Shown: positions 58,833-64,000 of the stretch, piece by piece | How positions within the stretch are numbered: the first letter of the stretch is position 1 | Layout: each line of letters begins with the position of its first letter | Origin: Bradyrhizobium sp. MOS003 | GTDB lineage: Bacteria; Pseudomonadota; Alphaproteobacteria; Rhizobiales; Xanthobacteraceae | Direction: 5' to 3' | Length of the DNA stretch: 64,000 nt | Assembly (NCBI RefSeq): GCF_003020125.1 | Contig: NZ_PYFW01000007.1 | Coordinates: 124,001 to 188,000 of the forward strand | Program-made: the position numbers and the translations under genes | The notes under the pieces: generated by a model | Told to the model about the DNA's origin: nothing | The model's input: only the letters and a program-made list of their open reading frames with translations | Databases searched by the model: none

Positions 58833-59858
58833 ATGCCGACCATGAAAGCCGCAATCGTCAAGCAATTCGGCAAGCCGCTGGTGATCGAGGACGTACCGGT
58901 GCCGCAGCCTGGTCCCGGCGAGATTCTGGTCAAGGTGAAGGCCTGCGGCGTCTGTCACACCGATCTGCATGCAGCCTCCGGCGACTGGCCGGTGAAGCCG
59001 GTGCCGCCCTTCATTCCCGGCCACGAGGCAGCCGGCATCGTCGCCGCGCTTGGGCCCGGCGTGAAGAATTTGAAAGTCGGAGATGCCGTCGGAGTCGCCT
59101 GGCTGCACGACGCCTGCATGTCTTGCGAATATTGCGAGACCGGCTGGGAGACGCTGTGCGAGCACCAGCACAATACCGGCTACAGCGTGAACGGCGGCTT
59201 CGCCGAATATGTCATCGCCTCGGCGGCCTTCGCTGCAAAGCTGCCTACGACGGTCGACTTCGCCGCGATCGCGCCGATCCTGTGCGCCGGCGTCACCACC
59301 TACAAGGGACTGAAGGAGACTGAGGCCAGGCCCGGCGAGTGGGTCGTGATCTCAGGCATCGGCGGGCTTGGCCATGTCGCGATCCAGTACGCAAAGGCGA
59401 TGGGGCTCAAGGTCGCGGCCGTCGATATCGCCGAGGACAAGCTGAAGCTGGCGCGCGAAACCGGCGCCGATCTCGCGGTCAACGCGCTCGAAGCCGGCGC
59501 CGTCGAGAAGGTTCTGGCGGCAACCGGGGGCGGGGCGCACGGCGTGCTGGTGACGGCGGTCTCGACCGCGGCGTTCGCCCAGGCGCTGAAGATGGTGCGC
59601 CGCAAGGGCACCGTCAGCCTGGTCGGCCTGCCGCCGGGCGAATTCCCGACGCCGATCTTCGACGTCGTGCTCAAGCGCATCACCGTGCGTGGTTCCATCG
59701 TCGGCACGCGGCGTGACCTCGATGAAGCCGTCGCATTCGCGACCGACGGCAAGGTGAAGGCCGAGGTGACGAAGGTGCCGCTCGCGCAGATCAACGACGT
59801 CTTCGACCGGATGAAGGCCGGCAAGATCGATGGTCGGATGGTACTTGATTTCGGCTAG
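58833..59858 (+). CDS. adhP: Zinc-dependent alcohol dehydrogenase (AdhP type)
   Basis: A 341-residue medium-chain dehydrogenase. The catalytic zinc ligands are in KACGVCHTDLHAASGDW and PGHEAAGIV; the structural zinc set is CMSCEYCETGWETLC; the NAD-binding loop is VVISGIGGLGHVAIQYAKAMG with Asp (VAAVDIAEDKL) for NAD+. The family oxidises short-chain alcohols such as ethanol. The ATG at 58833 follows AGGAGCAGACCG. Upstream inverted repeats (58765-58786) suggest local regulation. Confidence 0.93.
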   Translation: MPTMKAAIVKQFGKPLVIEDVPVPQPGPGEILVKVKACGVCHTDLHAASGDWPVKPVPPFIPGHEAAGIVAALGPGVKNLKVGDAVGVAWLHDACMSCEYCETGWETLCEHQHNTGYSVNGGFAEYVIASAAFAAKLPTTVDFAAIAPILCAGVTTYKGLKETEARPGEWVVISGIGGLGHVAIQYAKAMGLKVAAVDIAEDKLKLARETGADLAVNALEAGAVEKVLAATGGGAHGVLVTAVSTAAFAQALKMVRRKGTVSLVGLPPGEFPTPIFDVVLKRITVRGSIVGTRRDLDEAVAFATDGKVKAEVTKVPLAQINDVFDRMKAGKIDGRMVLDFG

Positions 59859-59862
59859 CGCC

Positions 59863-60276
59863 TCATCCAGGCGGCATGCCTTCGAACTTGACCAGTCCGG
59901 GATCGAGGTAATCCCAGCCGTGACCGCGCGCCGCGTAGGTGACCGCCTGCGGCCTGTAGCGGGTGGGCTCGTCGAGGCTTGCGGCGCGGATGGTGAAGAT
60001 GTCGGGCATCGCCACGAACGTCAGGTAGACCGCGACGCCGCATTGCGGGCAGAAGCCGCGCGTCTTCACATTTCCGCTGTCGCCGGCCATGTTCCAATGC
60101 CTGGCCTCGCCAGTGACCGTGACGCCGGCCCGCGCGAACGTCGCGTACGAGCCGTGGCCGCTGCCGCTTTCCCGCTGACAGTCTCGGCACTGACAATGAT
60201 TGCTGAAGAAGGGCTCACCGGCAATCGAATAGCGGATCGCGCCGCAGGCGCAGCCGCCGGTATAGGGCTTGTCCAT
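59863..60276 (-). CDS. GFA (glutathione-dependent formaldehyde-activating) family protein
   Basis: A 137-residue protein with the GFA zinc-binding cysteines GGCACGAIRYSI, HCQCRDCQRESG and GFCPQCGVAVYL. Despite the family name, most members are uncharacterised; some are glutathione-linked. It is the last gene of the arsR-like operon, 12 bp after the SRPBCC gene, and convergent with adhP (4-bp gap). Confidence 0.9.
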   Translation of the reverse strand: MDKPYTGGCACGAIRYSIAGEPFFSNHCQCRDCQRESGSGHGSYATFARAGVTVTGEARHWNMAGDSGNVKTRGFCPQCGVAVYLTFVAMPDIFTIRAASLDEPTRYRPQAVTYAARGHGWDYLDPGLVKFEGMPPG

Positions 60277-60288
60277 TGCGGTGCTTCC

Positions 60289-60753
60289 TCACTTGTCTTC
60301 GCCGGAGATGGCATCGAGCCGCTGCAGCACCTTGACCCAGCCGTCGCTCATGTTGCGATAAGCCGTGTCGTTCGTCGGCGTCACGAAGCCCGAATGTACC
60401 ACGCGCACGCGCGTCCCTGCTTCCACCGGCGTAAGCGACCAGGTGACGACGGTGTCGAGCGCCGAGCCGTAGCCGGTATTGCTGGCGTCGCCGCCCTTCC
60501 AGGCATAGGCGAAGAGTTGGTTGGGCACGACCTCCAGAACGCGGCAATGGATCGTGCCATCCCACGCGCCGGCTGGATTGGTCTTGAAGGTGAAAGTATT
60601 GCCTTCGACGGCCTCGAAACCGGTCGGCGGCATCAGCCAGCGCGCAATCAATTGGGCGCTGGTCAGCGCCTTCCAGATCGTCGCGGCGGCGTGAGGGAAG
60701 ACCTCGTCGATGACGATGTCCTGTGTCTTGATATTCGAAGCAACAGCACTCAC
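60289..60753 (-). CDS. SRPBCC/AHSA1 family protein
   Basis: A 154-residue START-like protein: DIVIDEVFPHAAATIWKALTSAQLIARWLMPPTGFEAVEGNTFTF, then WSLTPVEAGTRVRVVHSGF, typical of the AHSA1 (Aha1-like) branch. Such genes are frequently paired with ArsR regulators. It overlaps the ArsR gene by 4 bp. Ligand unknown. Confidence 0.9.
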   Translation of the reverse strand: MSAVASNIKTQDIVIDEVFPHAAATIWKALTSAQLIARWLMPPTGFEAVEGNTFTFKTNPAGAWDGTIHCRVLEVVPNQLFAYAWKGGDASNTGYGSALDTVVTWSLTPVEAGTRVRVVHSGFVTPTNDTAYRNMSDGWVKVLQRLDAISGEDK

Positions 60754-61085
60754 GGATCGATCTCCTTCAAGAGGTCACGCAGATTCTGGAAGCGCTCGCG
60801 CCAGAACACGCCGTAATGGTCCATCCAGGTGACCAGCGGTTCGAGTCCCTGCGGTGCAGCGCGGTAATAGACGTTTCGGCCCTCGGCGCGCTCGGCGACA
60901 AGGCCCGCCTGTTTCAGCGACTTCAGGTGCTGCGAGATCGCGCCCTGGGTTACGCCGCTGCCGCGCGTCAGCTCGGCGACGGTGATTTCCTTACTCTCGA
61001 ACACGCGCTCGAACACGGCCCGGCGGGTCGGGTCGGCGAGGGCGCGCATCACGGTGGTGACGGGGTTTGCAGCGGCTTCGATCAT
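60750..61085 (-). CDS. ArsR family transcriptional regulator
   Basis: A 111-residue winged-helix regulator: MRALADPTRRAVFERVFESKEITVAELTRGSGVTQGAISQHLKSLKQAGLVAERAEGRNVYYRA. The classic metal-binding ELCVCDL is absent, so it is of the non-metal type typical of ArsR-SRPBCC operons. The start is ATG at 61085; a TTG at 61094 is also in frame. Two tandem ATTAG-N6-CTAAT repeats lie directly upstream (61094-61127), overlapping a TTGACT/TAATTG promoter, so it should repress itself. Confidence 0.9.
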   Translation of the reverse strand: MIEAAANPVTTVMRALADPTRRAVFERVFESKEITVAELTRGSGVTQGAISQHLKSLKQAGLVAERAEGRNVYYRAAPQGLEPLVTWMDHYGVFWRERFQNLRDLLKEIDP

Positions 61086-61093
61086 AACATTCA

Positions 61094-61127
61094 ATTAGCC
61101 TGCGCTAATATATTAGTCAACACTAAT
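61094..61127 (-). promoter_or_regulatory. Promoter with tandem ArsR-type operators
   Basis: ATTAG-N6-CTAAT occurs at 61094-61109 and 61112-61127, an 18-bp period. On the minus strand TTGACT (61119-61114) and TAATTG (61096-61091), 17 bases apart, would be -35 and -10. The half-sites cover this promoter. Confidence 0.7.
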
Positions 61128-61154
61128 TGGATGGCTCGTCCGTTCGACCTCAAG

Positions 61155-61183
61155 TTGACTATGACTGACTGGTCAGTCATACT
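61155..61183 (+). promoter_or_regulatory. TetR-type promoter/operator
   Basis: TTGACT at 61155-61160 and CATACT at 61178-61183 (17-base spacer) flank and overlap ATGACTGAC-TG-GTCAGTCAT (61161-61180), a perfect palindrome with 9-base arms. It ends 10 bp before the TetR start, so the repressor would block its own promoter. Confidence 0.75.
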
Positions 61184-61190
61184 ATTACTC

Positions 61191-61874
61191 ATGAGAAAGC
61201 CGACCAAGCTCACCGACAAGTCTGCACAGAGTGCCAAGCCAGCGTCCGTAGCCCGCGAAGAGTCGCCTGCATCGAACCGCGCTACGCGGGCGCAGGAGCG
61301 GCGCGCGGCGATCGTGGACGCCGCGATGGAGGAGTTCATCGCCCGCGGATTTGCCGCGACGCGACTCGACGACATCGCCAAGCGTGCCGGCGTCGCCAAG
61401 GGCACGATCTACCTGCACTTCAAGGACAAGGAATCGATGTTCGAGGAGCTGGTGCGCATCGTCATCGTGCCCGTGGTGGCGCGGCTGACTGCGCTGCCGC
61501 CGCCCACCGGATCGGTGCGCGACCTCATCGAGGCCTTTGCCGGCAATTTCCTGAAAGAAGTCATCGGCACCAGGCGCGGCGATTTGGTGCGGCTGATCGT
61601 GGCGGAGGGGCCGCGCTTTCCGGCCGTCGCCGACTTCTACTACCGCGAGGTCGTCTCGCGCGGGATCGCCGCCATGCGCGCGCTGATCGAGCTGGGCATC
61701 GCCCGCGGCGAGATCCACGAGAAGGACCTCGCGCGCTATCCGCAGATCCTGGTCGCACCGGCGATGATCGCGGTGATCTGGCAAAGCCTGTTTGCGCGGC
61801 ACGCGCCGCTCGACGCCCAGGAGATGCTGCGCGTCCATCTCGATTTGATTTTTGGCGAACGGAGGACGACATGA
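61191..61874 (+). CDS. TetR family regulator of the efflux operon
   Basis: A 227-residue repressor. A polar leader of about 30 residues precedes the helix-turn-helix (RRAAIVDAAMEEFIARGFAATRLDDIAKRAGVAKGTIYLHFKDKESMFEEL), and a C-terminal TetR ligand domain (YYREVVSRGIAAMRALIELGIARGE) follows. The start at 61191 lies just after the palindromic operator; longer frames run through it. It overlaps the HlyD gene by 4 bp. The arrangement resembles E. coli CecR with YbhGFSR. Confidence 0.92.
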   Translation: MRKPTKLTDKSAQSAKPASVAREESPASNRATRAQERRAAIVDAAMEEFIARGFAATRLDDIAKRAGVAKGTIYLHFKDKESMFEELVRIVIVPVVARLTALPPPTGSVRDLIEAFAGNFLKEVIGTRRGDLVRLIVAEGPRFPAVADFYYREVVSRGIAAMRALIELGIARGEIHEKDLARYPQILVAPAMIAVIWQSLFARHAPLDAQEMLRVHLDLIFGERRTT

Positions 61875-62659
61875 GGTCGTCGCGGGTGTTTTTTGTTGTT
61901 GCATTGGCGCTCGTGCTCGCAAGCGGCCTTGCCGGCTGCAACGACAAGCGCGATCCCGGCTTCCAGGGCTGGGTCGAGGCCGACATGATTTTCGTCAGCC
62001 CTGACGAAGCGGGGCGGGTCACGAAGCTCAGCGTGCGCGAGGGCGACGAGGTCAAGGTCGGCGATGCCCTCTATTCCGTCGACGACGATCTTCAGCTCGC
62101 CGATCTCAACCAGCAAAAGGCGACGCTTGCCAACGCGCAACAGACCTACGATCGCGCGGCCTCGCTGAGCAAGACTGGCTCGGGCACGCAGGCCAATCTC
62201 GATTCCGCGGTGTCCGCCTTGCGCGTCGCGGAAGCGCGGGTGGCGACATCGGAGACGCGAATGGCGCGGCGCAAGGGCTTTGCGCCCGTCGCCGGCACCA
62301 TCCAGCAGATCTATTTCCGCGAGGGCGAGATGGTGGCGGCGCAGCGTCCGGTGCTGTCGATCATGCCGCCCGGCAACATGAAGCTGCGCTTCTTCGTGCC
62401 GGAGACCGCGCTGCCGAAGCTTGCAATCGGCGATACGGTGCGCATCTCCTGCGACAATTGCGCGGCCGATCTCACCGCAAAGATCTACTTCATAGCGACC
62501 TCGGCCGAATACACCCCGCCTGTCATTTACAGCCTCGATGAGCGCAACAAGCTGGTCTATCTGATCCAGGCGCGGCCGTCGCGCCCCGACGCGCTGCGGG
62601 TCGGACAACCGATCGACGTCTATCTCAATCCGAAGACCCCGGTGGCGGACAAGCGATGA
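61871..62659 (+). CDS. HlyD-type membrane fusion lipoprotein of an ABC exporter
   Basis: A 262-residue periplasmic adaptor. The signal ends in a lipobox (VLASGLAGC), so it is probably a lipoprotein. QGWVEADMIFVSPDEAGRVTKLSVREGDEVKVGDALYSVDDD is the biotinyl-lipoyl-like half, followed by a coiled coil (ADLNQQKATLANAQQTYDRAASL) and the second half GFAPVAGTIQQIYFREGEMVAAQRPVLSI. It links the inner-membrane ABC pump to an outer-membrane channel. Overlaps neighbours by 4 bp each. Confidence 0.92.
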   Translation: MRSSRVFFVVALALVLASGLAGCNDKRDPGFQGWVEADMIFVSPDEAGRVTKLSVREGDEVKVGDALYSVDDDLQLADLNQQKATLANAQQTYDRAASLSKTGSGTQANLDSAVSALRVAEARVATSETRMARRKGFAPVAGTIQQIYFREGEMVAAQRPVLSIMPPGNMKLRFFVPETALPKLAIGDTVRISCDNCAADLTAKIYFIATSAEYTPPVIYSLDERNKLVYLIQARPSRPDALRVGQPIDVYLNPKTPVADKR

Positions 62660-63588
62660 ACGGCGACAACGGCATCGCAATCGACGTCAAGGGGCTGACC
62701 AAATCGTTCGGCGGCCGCGAGGTCGTGCACGATCTGTCGATGCAGGTGAAGCGCGGCTCGATCTACGGCTTCCTTGGCCCCAACGGATCGGGCAAGACCA
62801 CGACCATCCGTATCCTCTGCGGACTGCTCACGCCCGACAGCGGCGAGGGCACCTGTCTCGGCTACGACATTTTGCGCGACGCCGAAAAGATCAAGCGCCA
62901 GGTCGGATACATGACCCAGCGCTTCAGCCTGTACCAGGACCTATCGGTGCGCGAGAACCTTGAATTCGTGGCGCGGCTCTACGGTCTCGCCGACGCGCGC
63001 GGCGCCGCGCGCGACATGGTCAAGCGGCTCGGACTATCCGGGCGCGAGGAGCAGCTGGCGGGCGAACTCTCCGGCGGCTGGAAGCAAAGGCTGGCGCTGG
63101 GGGCCTGTACGCTCCCCAATCCGCAATTGCTGCTGCTGGACGAGCCGACGGCGGGCGTCGATCCCAAGGCGCGGCGCGATTTCTGGAACGAGATCCACGC
63201 GCTCGCGGCCGATGGCCTCACCGTATTGGTCTCCACCCATTACATGGACGAAGCCGAGCGTTGCCATGAGATCGCCTACATCGCCTACGGCCATCTGCTC
63301 GCGCACGGCACGGTCGAGCAGGTGATCGCGAAATCCGCGCTGACGACCTATACTGTAACGGGCGAGGGGCTGAACGAGCTCGCTGCCGCGCTCACCGGCA
63401 AGCCGGGGATCGACATGGTGGCGCCGTTCGGCACCTCGCTGCACGTCTCGGGGCGCGACGTTGCCGCGCTCGAAGCCAGCATCGCGCCCTGGCGGGCAAA
63501 GAGCGGCTTGCACTGGCACCAATCGTCGCCGTCGCTGGAAGACGTGTTCATCGAACTGATGGGTCGCTCCAAGGACAATTTCCAATGA
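62656..63588 (+). CDS. ABC exporter ATP-binding protein
   Basis: A 310-residue single ATPase: Walker A GPNGSGKTTTIRILCGLL, signature LSGGWKQRLALGACTLPNPQLLLLDEPTAGVDPKARRDFW and the His-loop VSTHYMDEAERCHEIAYI. Typical of ABC-2 exporters (CcmA/YbhF class, though YbhF has two such domains). It is coupled to both neighbours by 4-bp overlaps. Confidence 0.94.
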   Translation: MNGDNGIAIDVKGLTKSFGGREVVHDLSMQVKRGSIYGFLGPNGSGKTTTIRILCGLLTPDSGEGTCLGYDILRDAEKIKRQVGYMTQRFSLYQDLSVRENLEFVARLYGLADARGAARDMVKRLGLSGREEQLAGELSGGWKQRLALGACTLPNPQLLLLDEPTAGVDPKARRDFWNEIHALAADGLTVLVSTHYMDEAERCHEIAYIAYGHLLAHGTVEQVIAKSALTTYTVTGEGLNELAAALTGKPGIDMVAPFGTSLHVSGRDVAALEASIAPWRAKSGLHWHQSSPSLEDVFIELMGRSKDNFQ

Positions 63589-64000
63589 GTGCCGTCGACC
63601 CTCCCGCGCCGCGCCGCGAAATCCGTGAGCGCTTTGGTTTCCTGCGGCGTTCTTATGCGATGCTGATCAAGGAGTTCATCCAGCTCAAGCGCGACCGCGT
63701 GTCGTTCGCGATGATCGTGATGCTGCCGGTGATGCAGCTGATGCTGTTCGGCTATGCCATCAACACCACGCCGCACCATCTGCCGAGCGCGGTGCTGCTG
63801 CAGGAGGACTCCGATCTCGCCCGCTCGATCCTGAAAGCTCTCGAGAACACGGCCTATTTCCGCTTCCTCCACGAAGTCCATGATGTCGAGGATTTCGACA
63901 ACCTCCTGAAATCCGGCAAGGTGTTGTTCGGCGTGGAGATCCCGCGCGGCTTCGAGCGCGCGGTGCGGCGTGGTGACAGGCCGGCGCTGCTGGTCGCGGC
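63585..64000 (+). CDS. ABC-2 type exporter permease (5' part, cut by window end)
   Basis: An open frame from 63585 runs off the window. The N-terminus is polar (SAVDPPAPRREIRERFGFLR), followed by RSYAMLIKEFIQLKRDRVSFAMIVMLPVMQLMLFGYAINTTPHH, the first membrane segment and periplasmic entry of YbhS/YbhR-type permeases, then a large extracytoplasmic domain (LPSAVLLQEDSDLARSILKAL). It overlaps the ATPase gene by 4 bp. The remainder and any second permease lie beyond 64000. Confidence 0.9.
   Translation, partial: MSAVDPPAPRREIRERFGFLRRSYAMLIKEFIQLKRDRVSFAMIVMLPVMQLMLFGYAINTTPHHLPSAVLLQEDSDLARSILKALENTAYFRFLHEVHDVEDFDNLLKSGKVLFGVEIPRGFERAVRRGDRPALLVA

Overview
The window looks like a chromosomal stretch of an alphaproteobacterium of the Bradyrhizobium/Rhodopseudomonas group. 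This rests on high GC, the families seen, three kinds of short palindromic intergenic repeats typical of these genomes as I know them, and stress promoters with the alphaproteobacterial EcfG consensus GGAAC-N16-CGTT. It is mostly a mosaic of short housekeeping and accessory operons. I see no tRNA, rRNA, CRISPR array, prophage or insertion sequence.

Left part (1-16.9 kb): a DUF1328 membrane protein behind an EcfG-type promoter; DUF427; bolA and grxD (iron-sulfur/thiol biology) flanking ltrA and an egtB-egtD ergothioneine operon with its own perfect EcfG promoter; a macro-domain gene; two tandem serine hydrolases; threonine aldolase; rpsD; a stand-alone acyltransferase; a cupin; an HpcH/HpaI aldolase; murI; a GST; a membrane cyclic-nucleotide-binding protein; and a SecD-like protein lacking the membrane channel.

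Middle (17-41.5 kb): a probable AbiEii-type nucleotidyltransferase toxin with a small RHH-like antitoxin and a tandem palindromic operator; an acyl-CoA synthetase; a caspase-like protein behind a CRP-type palindrome and followed by its decayed tandem copy; an M20 amidohydrolase; purB; TetR; and a NarL-type two-component pair. Next comes a co-directional block (29.8-34.2 kb) of a MotA/ExbB-like channel, two membrane-anchored partners, a calcineurin-like phosphoesterase and a Ser/Thr kinase fused to a universal-stress domain. Then follow several very small genes, rpe, an EF-hand protein with a perfect sigma-54 promoter, a KTSC protein, a P1 peptidase, a hybrid histidine kinase and a lone receiver protein.

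Right part (41.5-64 kb): a livHMGFK-type branched-chain amino acid ABC transporter; a Q-rich disordered small protein with its own terminator; pcaB-pcaD-pcaC of the protocatechuate branch; a CO-dehydrogenase-like molybdenum hydroxylase and maturation cluster (SRPBCC, 2Fe-2S, FAD, MoxR, VWA, two XdhC pieces, a molybdopterin-binding/nucleotidyltransferase fusion) with no large catalytic subunit; two small conserved proteins; a zinc alcohol dehydrogenase; an ArsR-SRPBCC-GFA operon; and a TetR-HlyD-ABC exporter operon cut by the window end.

The most promising leads are the channel/phosphatase/kinase block, the nucleotidyltransferase toxin module with its operator, the stress-sigma promoter of the ergothioneine operon (which also fixes the egtB start), and the sigma-54 promoter of the EF-hand gene. 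Function calls come from reading translations; no database search was run.
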